Notes under the pieces: model-generated
Told to the model about the DNA's origin: nothing
Seen by the model: only the letters and a program-made list of their open reading frames with translations
Database searches by the model: none
Assembly (NCBI GenBank): GCA_021297985.1
Contig: JAJTGU010000054.1
Location: forward strand, 1-33,006
DNA length: 33,006 nt
Reading direction: 5' to 3'
Source of the DNA: Rubrivivax sp.
Lineage (GTDB): Bacteria; Pseudomonadota; Gammaproteobacteria; Burkholderiales; Burkholderiaceae_C
In this document: positions 9,860-17,098 of the stretch, one piece after another
Layout: the number at the start of each line of letters is the position of its first letter
How positions within the stretch are numbered: the first letter of the stretch is position 1
Translations under genes and position numbers: made by a program

Positions 9860-9875
9860 GTGAAGCCGGCGTGAA
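9860..9875 (-). promoter_or_regulatory. cre-tag (CreB binding site) upstream of creD
   Basis: On the minus strand this reads TTCAC-GCCGGC-TTCAC, an exact match to the TTCAC-N6-TTCAC direct repeat described as the CreB/BlrA recognition tag in Escherichia coli and Aeromonas. It begins two bases past the creC stop codon and ends 67 bases before the creD ATG. That position suits an activator site for a separate creD promoter inside the creBCD cluster. No strong -10 hexamer is evident downstream, as is usual for an activator-dependent promoter. Binding is inferred, not shown. Confidence 0.8.
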
Positions 9876-9877
9876 GT

Positions 9878-11362
9878 TCAGCCCTGCGACGAAGGCAGTG
9901 TCAGCAGCACGCGCAGGCCCGGCGCGGCGGATTCGAAGCGCAGTTCGCCACCGTGCAGCCACATCACACGGCGCACGATGGCCAGGCCCAGGCCGCTGCC
10001 GCGGGTTGGCGGACCGCCTTCGGAAGCGGGGCCGGGTGCGGTGTAGAAACGTTCGCCCAGGCGGGGCAGTGCGTAGTCCGGCACGCCAGGGCCGCGGTCG
10101 CGCAGTGACCAGAGGGTGTCGTGGCCGGGCTGACCCCTCAGTTCGAGTGTCAGTTCTGATCCCTGAGGCGCGTGGCCGATCGCGTTGGACAACAGGTTGG
10201 ACAAAGCCAGCTTCAGCAGCGCGTGATCGGCCAACACCAAGCCGGCATCGCGCCGCGACCAGTTGCAGCGCAAGGCTCGCTGCTCCAGAGCCGCGCGGTG
10301 TTCGGCCAGCACCTGCTCGGTCAGATCCGCCCAGTCCAGCGCACTCGCTGCTGGGGGGGCTTGCAGGCTCTCGACCTTGGACAGCTCCAGCATTTGCTCC
10401 ACCAGGAGATGGAGTCGCTGCGACTGCTCGCCCACCTGGCGTACAAAGCGCTGACGGTCAGGCTCGGGCAGCGGGTCCAACAGGAGCTCGGCCGCGCCCT
10501 GGATCGCAGCCAGCGGGCTCTTCAGCTCGTGTGTCAACGCGCGCACATGCTGCTCGAGCCGCTCTCGGCCCTGCAAGCGATGCTGCATCTGGTCCATCGC
10601 CCGGGCGAGCTCGCCCAACTCGCCGGGCAAGTCCGGGGGTGCGGGCAACGATCGGCGCGAGCCTTCGGCGCCACTGTTGCCAGCCGCCAGTGCAAAGCGC
10701 TGCAACTGGCGCACGGCGCGCACAGTCCACAAGGTGACGGCCACGCCAATGGCCAGTGAAAGGCCCAGCAGCACGACCCCCGCGACCAGCACCTTGCGTT
10801 CGGCACGTTCAATGAAGGGCGCGATGCTCGACATCGGCTTGGCCACCACCATCGCGCCGATCGTGTGGCCACCGCTGCGCACCGGCGCAGCGACAAACAT
10901 CACCGGCGACGGGTCGGCGACCCCCTCGGTGGTGCTGCGGCTGGTGCGGGCGCCGTACTCCCCTCGCAGCGTCCGCGTGACGTCTCGCCAACGCGAATAG
11001 TCCTGCCCGACCGCGCTGGGCGTGCCGGAGTCGAACACGACTCGCCCGGTGGCGTCGGTGAGCACCACACGCAAGTCCAGCGTGGTCTTGTGCAAACCCC
11101 AGATCTTCACGTCCACGCTGCGCTGGCGATAACTCGCGACAGCAGCGCTCAGGTCCCCGACTTCCAGCACTGCACCGGCCGGCAGTTGGGCCAGCTCGGG
11201 CGCAGCAACCTCGGCCAGCAGGTTGGCCGTGTCGACCATCAGGTCTTCCATCACCTCACGGACGCTGGGCTTGATCTCGGTCACAAACACCCGCAGCACA
11301 AAAAACGCTGCCACACCGGTGATGGCCAGAAACGCGAACAGCAGGCGCAGGCCCAGGTGCAT
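9878..11362 (-). CDS. creC: Sensor histidine kinase CreC
   Basis: 494 residues from the ATG at 11362, one base after the creB stop (TGA-c-ATG); a longer frame would overlap creB. Membrane helix at about residues 5-23, then a periplasmic sensor region with VGQDYSRWRDV and TLRGEYGARTS, which are characteristic of CreC, and a second helix near 190-212. A HAMP-like linker leads to the phosphoacceptor H278 in ALTHELKSPLAAIQGA. The ATPase domain carries NLLSNAIGHAP (N box), DRGPGVPDYALPRLGERFY (G1/F box) and GSGLGLAIVRRV (G2). CreC phosphorylates CreB; in E. coli it was first named PhoM because it can also activate PhoB. The signal it senses is not established. Confidence 0.94.
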   Translation of the reverse strand: MHLGLRLLFAFLAITGVAAFFVLRVFVTEIKPSVREVMEDLMVDTANLLAEVAAPELAQLPAGAVLEVGDLSAAVASYRQRSVDVKIWGLHKTTLDLRVVLTDATGRVVFDSGTPSAVGQDYSRWRDVTRTLRGEYGARTSRSTTEGVADPSPVMFVAAPVRSGGHTIGAMVVAKPMSSIAPFIERAERKVLVAGVVLLGLSLAIGVAVTLWTVRAVRQLQRFALAAGNSGAEGSRRSLPAPPDLPGELGELARAMDQMQHRLQGRERLEQHVRALTHELKSPLAAIQGAAELLLDPLPEPDRQRFVRQVGEQSQRLHLLVEQMLELSKVESLQAPPAASALDWADLTEQVLAEHRAALEQRALRCNWSRRDAGLVLADHALLKLALSNLLSNAIGHAPQGSELTLELRGQPGHDTLWSLRDRGPGVPDYALPRLGERFYTAPGPASEGGPPTRGSGLGLAIVRRVMWLHGGELRFESAAPGLRVLLTLPSSQG

Positions 11363-11363
11363 G

Positions 11364-12071
11364 TCAGTCGGTCGGCAATGGCCCAGGTGACACAGGTGCC
11401 CAGGCATAGCCAACACCGCGGTGGGTGGCGATGCCGTCTGCGGCGGGCCCGGCATCGCGCAGCTTGGCGCGCAAGGTCTTGATGTGCGTATCAACCGTGC
11501 GGTCGGCCGCTTCACTATCGGCGCCCCATGCACTTTGCAGCAGCGCCTCGCGGCTGAGGATGCGACCCCGCGCGAGCAGCAGGTCGCGCAGCAGGCGGTA
11601 CTCCAGCCGTGTCAGCGGCAGCGCCTGTCCGGCAAACAGCACTCGATGACCCGCCTCGTCCAGCAACAGGCCATCGGTGGCGGGAGCGGCCTTGGGCATG
11701 GTGGCGCGGCGCAACAAGGCCCGCACCCGAGCCACCAGCTCGCGCGGGCTGAAGGGCTTGCTCAAGTAGTCGTCGGCACCGGCTTCAAGGCCCAGTACGC
11801 GGTCGATCTCTTCGCCCCGAGCGGTCAGCATCAGGGTTGGCAGGGTCGCGAAGGACGGGTCGGCACGCCAGCAGCGGCAAAGGTCCAGGCCGTTGCCATC
11901 AGGCAGACCCACATCAAGGATGGCAGCGGCTGGGCGCTCCCTGCGGGCCTGGCGGTCGGCGTCGCGCAGCAGCAGCGCGTGTACAACGGCAAAGCCTTCG
12001 CGCTCCAGCGCAAAAGCGACGGTACCGGCGATGGCGCTGTCGTCTTCGAGAAGCAGGATCTTGGGTCTCAC
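11364..12071 (-). CDS. creB: Response regulator CreB (OmpR/PhoB family)
   Basis: 235 residues starting at a GTG. The receiver domain has acidic pocket D10/D11, phosphoacceptor D53 in AILDVGLPDGNG, a conserved Thr in MLTARG, and K105 in DYLSKPFSPRE. The C-terminal winged helix shows LTRLEYRLLRDLLLARG, LLQSAWG, and RTVDTHIKTLRAKL, the OmpR-type DNA-recognition region. The one-base gap to creC and the downstream creD identify it as CreB. Its predicted target is the TTCAC-N6-TTCAC site at 9860-9875. Immediately upstream a short repeat (CGTAC, four bases, CGTAC; about 12080-12093) could be an operator, but I do not recognise it and see no cre-tag there. Confidence 0.93.
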   Translation of the reverse strand: MRPKILLLEDDSAIAGTVAFALEREGFAVVHALLLRDADRQARRERPAAAILDVGLPDGNGLDLCRCWRADPSFATLPTLMLTARGEEIDRVLGLEAGADDYLSKPFSPRELVARVRALLRRATMPKAAPATDGLLLDEAGHRVLFAGQALPLTRLEYRLLRDLLLARGRILSREALLQSAWGADSEAADRTVDTHIKTLRAKLRDAGPAADGIATHRGVGYAWAPVSPGPLPTD

Positions 12072-12151
12072 GCCGGTATCGTACTTTTCGTACCGACGGC
12101 ATCGCCGCCAATCACATCTTCCACTCTGGACTTGATCTGCCTCAAACCGGT

Positions 12152-12173
12152 CCAGGGCGAGCCCTAGCCCTGG
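12152..12173 (+). other. Short inverted repeat upstream of the DUF2189 gene
   Basis: CCAGGGC and GCCCTGG form a perfect seven-base stem around an eight-base loop, 29 bases before the ATG of the membrane-protein gene. It is not followed by a T-run, so it is not an intrinsic terminator for either strand. It may be a leader hairpin or operator, or chance in GC-rich DNA. The rest of the 131-base creB/DUF2189 divergent region shows no confident promoter. Confidence 0.3.
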
Positions 12174-12202
12174 TCGGGCACCACGTGCCTACAGTGCCGG
12201 GC

Positions 12203-13015
12203 ATGGACCCGTCACCCGACCCAGGGCCCCCGGAAACATCGGCGGCAGTCCCTTCAGCGGCGCGAGCCAGCGCCGTGCTGCGCGACCTTCCGCTCTCGGC
12301 GCCTCTGCACTGGCTCATGCTGGGCGGGCGCGACTTCGTCCGGGCGCCCCTGATCGGCCTGTTCTACGGCGGCTGCTTCATGGTCATGGGCTGGGCGCTG
12401 TTTGCGGTCTACAGCCAGGCGCCGGCCTACCTGCTGGCGCTGTCGGCCGGCTTCCTGCTGGTCGGACCGTTGATGTGCCTGGGCCTGTACCGCGTCAGCC
12501 AGAGGCTGGAAAACGGCGAAAGGCCGGACTTCGGTGATTCGCTGCTGGCCTTCGAGTCGCGCATGGGTCCATTGGCCATCTACGGCCTGGTGCTGCTGGT
12601 CCTCGAGATGCTCTGGGCACGCGCAACGCTGGTGGTGTTTGCCGTCAGCTTTGACGGCATGCCCAGCTTTGCCGGCTCGCTGGCCGCCCTGTTCGACCCG
12701 GAGAACCTCAGTTTCCTGGCCGCCTGGGCCGCCGTCGGAGCGGTGTTTGCCGGGCTGATCTATGCCTTCAGCGTGATCTCGATCCCGATGATCCTGCATC
12801 GCCGGGAGGCCGACGCGGTGACGGCGGCACTGACCAGCTTTCGCCTCGTGCTCGGCCAGCCCGGCGTGATGCTGCTTTGGGCGGCCTGCCTCGCGGGGCT
12901 GGTGTTCCTGGCGTCGCTGCCCGGCTTCGTCGGGCTGCTGGTCGTCGGACCGGTGCTCGGGCACGCGTCGTGGCATGCGTACCGGCAGGCGGTGCAAGAC
13001 CCGTCCGCGGCGTGA
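12203..13015 (+). CDS. DUF2189-family integral membrane protein
   Basis: 270 residues from the ATG at 12203; the upstream part of the open frame overlaps creB antisense and has no membrane-protein character. The N-terminal cytoplasmic stretch is Pro/Ala-rich; then come LSAPLHWLMLGGRDFVRAP and about six hydrophobic segments ([108 protein letters not shown]). GGRDF, the YRVSQRLENGE turn and the SVISIPMILHR segment fit the DUF2189 family, often seen in proteobacteria near respiratory genes. Function unknown. Its stop lies four bases from the recR stop (convergent). Confidence 0.75.
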   Translation: MDPSPDPGPPETSAAVPSAARASAVLRDLPLSAPLHWLMLGGRDFVRAPLIGLFYGGCFMVMGWALFAVYSQAPAYLLALSAGFLLVGPLMCLGLYRVSQRLENGERPDFGDSLLAFESRMGPLAIYGLVLLVLEMLWARATLVVFAVSFDGMPSFAGSLAALFDPENLSFLAAWAAVGAVFAGLIYAFSVISIPMILHRREADAVTAALTSFRLVLGQPGVMLLWAACLAGLVFLASLPGFVGLLVVGPVLGHASWHAYRQAVQDPSAA

Positions 13016-13019
13016 CGCT

Positions 13020-13652
13020 TCAGCGCCGGTCGTTCAACGCGTACGCGATCGTCGACAGGTCGACGAACTCGATCTCGCTGCCCGCGGGCACGCCGCGCGC
13101 CAGCCGCGTGACCTTCAGCCCGCGCTCCTTCAGAACGCCCGACAGCGCCTGCGCCGTCAATTCGCCCTCGGCGGTGAAGCTGGTCGCGAAGATCACCTCC
13201 TCGACAACCCCGTCGAAGGCGCGTTCGAGCAGCCCGGCGACACCGATGTCACCCGGGCCGACACCGTCCAGCGGGCTGATCCGGCCCATCAGCACGTAGT
13301 AGTAGCCGCGGTAGCTGCCGCTGCGCTCAAAGGTCGCCTGGTCGGCCGGGCTCTCGACGACGAGCAGTTGCTTGGCATCGCGGCTGGTGTCGGCGCAGGT
13401 GGCGCAGATCTCGGACTCGGTGAAGGTGTGGCACCGCACGCAATGCCGGACCTGCACCACAGCGGCCGACAGCGCCTGTGCGATGGTCTCGGCCGCAGCG
13501 CGGTCGTGCTGCAACAGGTGGTAGGCCATGCGCTGGGCGCTCTTCTGGCCGACACCGGGCAGACGCTGGAGGGCCTGAACCAGGCCCGTCAGGACGGGCT
13601 CATCACCCGTGCGCGATGCGCCCGATGCCCCGAATGCGCCTCTTGTCGCCAT
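13020..13652 (-). CDS. recR: Recombination mediator RecR
   Basis: 210 residues. RecR acts with RecF/RecO in loading RecA on SSB-coated gapped DNA. Visible in order: helix-hairpin-helix [24 protein letters not shown] (about 24-47), a four-cysteine zinc finger with C71, C74, C83 and C86, a Toprim domain beginning [14 protein letters not shown] with [15 protein letters not shown], and a C-terminal Walker-B-like [18 protein letters not shown]. About ten extra residues precede the family's usual start and no clear ribosome-binding site supports this ATG, so the exact start is uncertain. It is the last gene of dnaX-ybaB-recR. Confidence 0.96.
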   Translation of the reverse strand: MATRGAFGASGASRTGDEPVLTGLVQALQRLPGVGQKSAQRMAYHLLQHDRAAAETIAQALSAAVVQVRHCVRCHTFTESEICATCADTSRDAKQLLVVESPADQATFERSGSYRGYYYVLMGRISPLDGVGPGDIGVAGLLERAFDGVVEEVIFATSFTAEGELTAQALSGVLKERGLKVTRLARGVPAGSEIEFVDLSTIAYALNDRR

Positions 13653-13674
13653 GCCCGAACGCGCAACCCCGGCT

Positions 13675-14001
13675 TCAGAACGGGAACTTCATGCCACCCG
13701 GCAGCGGCAGGCCGGCGGTCAGCTTTCCCATCTTCTCGGCGCTCACTTCGTCGGCCCGACGCACGGCGTCGTTGAACGCCGCCGCCACCAGGTCCTCCAG
13801 CATGTCCTTGTCGTCGGCGAGCAGGCTGGGGTCGATGGCGATTCGCTTGACGTCGTGCTTGCAGGTCATCGTCACCTTGACCAGGCCGGCGCCGGACTGG
13901 CCTTCGACCTCCATCAGTGCGAGTTCGTCCTGGGCGCGCTTCATGTTGTCCTGCATCGCCTGGGCCTGCTTCATCAGGCCAGCCAGTTGGTTCTTCATCA
14001 T
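13675..14001 (-). CDS. ybaB: YbaB/EbfC nucleoid-associated protein
   Basis: 108 residues, the typical size of this family of small dimeric DNA-binding proteins. The N-terminal amphipathic helix [24 protein letters not shown] is followed by the beta-sheet core [30 protein letters not shown] and a C-terminal helix with [18 protein letters not shown]. Two adjacent ATGs begin the gene (14001 and 13998), with GGAG about nine bases upstream. It lies 51 bases after dnaX and 22 bases before recR, the conserved proteobacterial order. It probably contributes to nucleoid organisation; any direct role with DnaX or RecR is unproven. Confidence 0.94.
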   Translation of the reverse strand: MMKNQLAGLMKQAQAMQDNMKRAQDELALMEVEGQSGAGLVKVTMTCKHDVKRIAIDPSLLADDKDMLEDLVAAAFNDAVRRADEVSAEKMGKLTAGLPLPGGMKFPF

Positions 14002-14052
14002 GGTCGGGGCTCCGGGTAGGGCAATGGAATCAAGGGTCGGATGGGGGCGGCG

Positions 14053-15759
14053 TCAGGCGGGTCGGATCGACCCGGGCACCAGCCGTGCGGTCTTGAACTC
14101 GCCGACCAGCGCCTGAACCACGGGGTCGGCCTGGATCAGCGCTTCGGCGGCGGCCTGTCGGCGTGCCTTCTCGGCCGCGTCGCGCCGGGCGACGGTGTCG
14201 CCGGGCTCGCCGGGCTCAAGTTCCAGTCTCAGCGGCAGGCCCAGATGCTGTACCAGCGCGGCTTGCAGCCTGTCGCGATGGGCGTCGGCACGCAGCGTGT
14301 CGCTGGCCACGCGCAGCCGCCACACCGGCGGTGTGCGCGAGTCGTCGACGCCGACCAGACCGGCGCTGCACGCCAGCTCGCGCGCCATCGCGGCGATCGC
14401 ACCCCGCTGGTCCAGCGCCTTGACGATCTCGAACCACCGCTCGCCCAGCGCCGGGTCGGCCGAGTCCGGGGCCACGGCCGCGGCCGGCACGTTGGCCAGG
14501 GGTGCTGCCGGGACGCGGCTGACCGCTGGGGTCGGCGCCGGAACCGCCAGCACGGGTGGCGCCGGAACGGCCAATGCCGGTGGCGCCGGCGCGCGCAGCG
14601 CTTGAGCTGCCGGCGGCCGGTTGTCGCGCGGCTTCAGCTCGGGCCGCACGGGCACCGCAGCCTCGCTCGGAAACGCCAGGAAGCGCAGCAGCACCATCGA
14701 CAGCGCCGCGTACTCGTCGCTCATCAGGCTCAGCTCGGCGCGGCCGTGCAGGGCCATGCTGTAGAGCAGCTGCACCTCGTCGGCGGCCAATGCGGTGGCG
14801 AGCGACGCGGCATCGGCGTCGTCGGCGTCGCTGGCGTCCAGCGCCTCGGGCACCGTCTGGGCAACCGCCATCCGTTGCAACAGCAGGGCCAGTTCTTCGA
14901 GCACGCCGCTGGCCGATGCGCCATGCTCGCGCAAGGCATCGACCTCGGCGAGCATCGCCTTGGCGTCGCGTGCCGCCAGCGCCTGGACCAGGCTCGCCGC
15001 GCGCGCGCGGTCTACCGCGCCCAGCATCTGGCGCACGGCTTCGTCGCGCAACGTACCGGCGCCATAGGCGATGGCCTGATCGGCCAGCGACAGGGCATCG
15101 CGCATCGAACCCCGCGCCGCGCGACCGAGCAGTCGCAGCGCGCCTTCGTCGAAGGCCACGTGCTCGGCCACCAGGACGGCCCGGAGGTGCTCGCGTACCG
15201 TGTCCGGCGCCATCGGCCGCAGGTTGAACTGCAGGCACCGCGACAGCACCGTCGGCAGCATCTTTTCAGGGTCGGTCGTCGCGAGCACGAATTTCAGGTG
15301 CTCGGGAGGCTCTTCCAGCGTCTTCAGCAGCGCGTTGAACGCGTCCTTGGTGAGCTGGTGCGCCTCGTCGATCATGAAGACCTTGAAGCGGCCGGTCGCC
15401 GGCTTGTAGGTCGCACGCTCGATGAGGTCGCGCACCTCGTCGATGCCGCGGTTGCTGGCCGCGTCGAGTTCAACGTAGTCCAGCGAGCGGTCGGCGTCGA
15501 TCTCGGTGCAGGAGGTGCAGACACCGCAGGGATCGGCCGTGATCCCGCCTGTCCCGTCCGGCCCGGTGCAGTTCAGGCTCTTGGCGAGGATGCGCGAGAC
15601 CGTGGTCTTGCCGATGCCACGCGTGCCGGTGAACAGATAGGCATGGTGCAGCCGCCCCTGAGACAGTGCATTGCCCAGCGCCTGCACCACATGCGCCTGG
15701 CCGACCATCTCGGAGAACTTGCGCGGCCGGTACTTGCGGGCCAGGACTTGGGAGCTCAT
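14053..15759 (-). CDS. dnaX: DNA polymerase III subunit tau/gamma DnaX
   Basis: 568 residues; the clamp-loader ATPase of the replisome. It begins with the family-typical MSSQVLARKYRPRKFSEMVG. Walker A is GTRGIGKT, a zinc site is formed by CTG plus CGVCTSC, the DExx box is FMIDEAH, sensor 1 is VLATTDPEKML, and the SRC motif LSRCLQF follows. After domain III comes an Ala/Pro/Val-rich linker of repeated APAPPALAVPAPP-type units, then a C-terminal tau-like domain (WFEIVKALDQRG...LRVASDTLR). I found no A-rich slippery heptamer like the E. coli gamma frameshift site in the linker, so a separate gamma product by frameshifting is unlikely or uses another signal. Divergent from the PurM-like gene across only 44 bases. 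Confidence 0.96.
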   Translation of the reverse strand: MSSQVLARKYRPRKFSEMVGQAHVVQALGNALSQGRLHHAYLFTGTRGIGKTTVSRILAKSLNCTGPDGTGGITADPCGVCTSCTEIDADRSLDYVELDAASNRGIDEVRDLIERATYKPATGRFKVFMIDEAHQLTKDAFNALLKTLEEPPEHLKFVLATTDPEKMLPTVLSRCLQFNLRPMAPDTVREHLRAVLVAEHVAFDEGALRLLGRAARGSMRDALSLADQAIAYGAGTLRDEAVRQMLGAVDRARAASLVQALAARDAKAMLAEVDALREHGASASGVLEELALLLQRMAVAQTVPEALDASDADDADAASLATALAADEVQLLYSMALHGRAELSLMSDEYAALSMVLLRFLAFPSEAAVPVRPELKPRDNRPPAAQALRAPAPPALAVPAPPVLAVPAPTPAVSRVPAAPLANVPAAAVAPDSADPALGERWFEIVKALDQRGAIAAMARELACSAGLVGVDDSRTPPVWRLRVASDTLRADAHRDRLQAALVQHLGLPLRLELEPGEPGDTVARRDAAEKARRQAAAEALIQADPVVQALVGEFKTARLVPGSIRPA

Positions 15760-15803
15760 CGGAGGCGGATTCTAGGAGGGTGGCCTCTCCGATAATCCAG
15801 GCC

Positions 15804-16952
15804 ATGTCCTCCCCTCCCAACCTGGGCGCGCAGCCCGCCGCGGCACCGCTGACCTACGAACAGGCCGGCGTCCGCTACGAGCTGATCGATCCGCTGAAGA
15901 TCGCCGCCCAGAGGGCGGCCGCGGCCACCGCGAACCAACTCACCGCCCACGGCTTTGCCGAGATCCAGGCCTCGCGCGGGGAATCGGCCTATGTCGTCGA
16001 TGTCGGCCCCTTCCACCTCGCCAGCATCGTCGAGTGCCTGGGCAGCAAGACCCTGGTCGCCGACGCAATGCATCGGCTCACCGGCCGCAGCCACTACGAC
16101 GCGATCGCCCAGGACACCATCGCGATGGCGGTCAACGACCTGATCACCGTGGGCGCGACGCCGCTGGTCGTGCAGGCCTACTGGGCCGCCGGCGGCAGCG
16201 AGTGGTTCGAAGACGCCGAGCGCAGTGCCGCGCTGGTGCGCGGCTGGAAGGCGGCCTGCGAGCGCTGCGGCGTGGCGTGGGGCGGGGGCGAGACGCCCGC
16301 CCTGGCCGGGATCGTCGAGGCCGGCCGGGTCGACCTGGCAGCGTCCTGCACCGGCATCGTGAGCCCGAAGTCAAGGCTTTCGCTGGGAGAACGCCTCGGC
16401 CCGGGAGACGCCATCGTGCTGCTGGCGTCGAGCGGCATTCATGCCAACGGCCTGAGTCTGGCGCGCAAGCTCGCGGATCGGCTACCGCAGGGCTACCTGA
16501 CGGAGATCGCCCCCGAAAGCCACCCCGGTCTGACCTACGGCGCAGCGCTGCTGGCACCGACGACGCTTTATGCCCCGGTGACCGAGGCGCTGTGGCAGGC
16601 CGGGATCCCGGTGCACTACGCCGCCAACATCACCGGCCACGGCTGGCGCAAGCTGCTGCGTCATCCCAAGGCCTTGAGCTACCGCGTGCACGCGCTGCCA
16701 CCCGTGCCGCCGGTGCTGGCCTTCATCGCCAAGCAGGCCGGCCATGACGCCGCTGAAGCCTATGGCACGCTGAACATGGGCGCCGGCTTTGCGCTGTTCG
16801 TGCCTGGCTCGGAGGCCGCCCGGACGGTCGATGTGGCGCAATCCTGCGGCATCGCGGCCTGGATCGCCGGCAGCGTCGAGGCCGGAGCCAAGCAGCTTCA
16901 CATCGAACCGCTGGGCGTGACCTTCGACGGCGAATCCCTTCAGTTGCGCTGA
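15804..16952 (+). CDS. AIR synthase (PurM)-related protein
   Basis: 382 residues from the ATG at 15804. It belongs to the PurM/AIR-synthase-related superfamily of ATP-binding enzymes. DTIAMAVNDLITVGATPL aligns with the PurM DLVAMSVND block, WGGGETPALAGI with GGETAEMPG, ASSGIHANGLSLARKL with SSGVHSNGFSLVRK, and NITGHGWRKLLR with HITGGG. The PurM loop GTDGVGTK is replaced by ECLGSKT within SIVECLGSKTLVADAM. This pattern fits the AIR-synthase-related subfamily rather than canonical purM, so the FGAM cyclo-ligase reaction (FGAM + ATP to AIR) is only possible, not established. It shares a 44-base divergent intergenic region with dnaX, and the 4.5S RNA lies just downstream. Confidence 0.85.
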   Translation: MSSPPNLGAQPAAAPLTYEQAGVRYELIDPLKIAAQRAAAATANQLTAHGFAEIQASRGESAYVVDVGPFHLASIVECLGSKTLVADAMHRLTGRSHYDAIAQDTIAMAVNDLITVGATPLVVQAYWAAGGSEWFEDAERSAALVRGWKAACERCGVAWGGGETPALAGIVEAGRVDLAASCTGIVSPKSRLSLGERLGPGDAIVLLASSGIHANGLSLARKLADRLPQGYLTEIAPESHPGLTYGAALLAPTTLYAPVTEALWQAGIPVHYAANITGHGWRKLLRHPKALSYRVHALPPVPPVLAFIAKQAGHDAAEAYGTLNMGAGFALFVPGSEAARTVDVAQSCGIAAWIAGSVEAGAKQLHIEPLGVTFDGESLQLR

Positions 16953-16983
16953 GGCCCGAAGCGCGTCGAGGCGAGCGGACCCC

Positions 16984-16989
16984 TAGAAT
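16984..16989 (+). promoter_or_regulatory. -10 element of the 4.5S RNA gene
   Basis: TAGAAT matches five of six positions of the sigma-70 -10 hexamer and lies 8-12 bases before the predicted 5' end of the SRP RNA, in an otherwise very GC-rich stretch immediately after the PurM-like stop codon. I see no good -35 hexamer at 16-18 bases upstream. Confidence 0.6.
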
Positions 16990-16997
16990 CCGCCCTG

Positions 16998-17090
16998 ACG
17001 GGCCTCCCCGCATGGAAGCGCGCCCAACCGGGTCAGGTGGGGAACCAAGCAGCCCTTAGCGTTGCAACCAGTGCCGGGGTCGGGCTCGTC
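16998..17090 (+). ncRNA. ffs: 4.5S RNA, small bacterial signal recognition particle RNA
   Basis: The RNA scaffold of the signal recognition particle, which binds Ffh to target nascent inner-membrane proteins. The universally conserved domain IV is recognisable: GGTCAGG, a GGAA tetraloop, then AAGCAGCC, at about 17031-17053. Compared with the E. coli apical stem (CC-GGAA-GG), this one reads GG-GGAA-CC, a compensatory swap that preserves pairing. The flanks GGCCTCCCCGCA (from 17001) and TGCCGGGGTCGGGC (from 17072) pair to close the hairpin. The size is about 90-95 bases, with a -10 element (TAGAAT) just upstream. The exact ends are estimates. No strong U-run terminator follows; the convergent HDOD gene ends at 17099. 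Confidence 0.9.
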
Positions 17091-17098
17091 ACCTTCTT

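Noticed and set aside
14450..14650. A programmed frameshift site in the dnaX linker (gamma subunit)
   Set aside because: The linker codons are GC-rich Ala/Pro/Val; I find no A-rich slippery heptamer with a downstream hairpin like that of E. coli.
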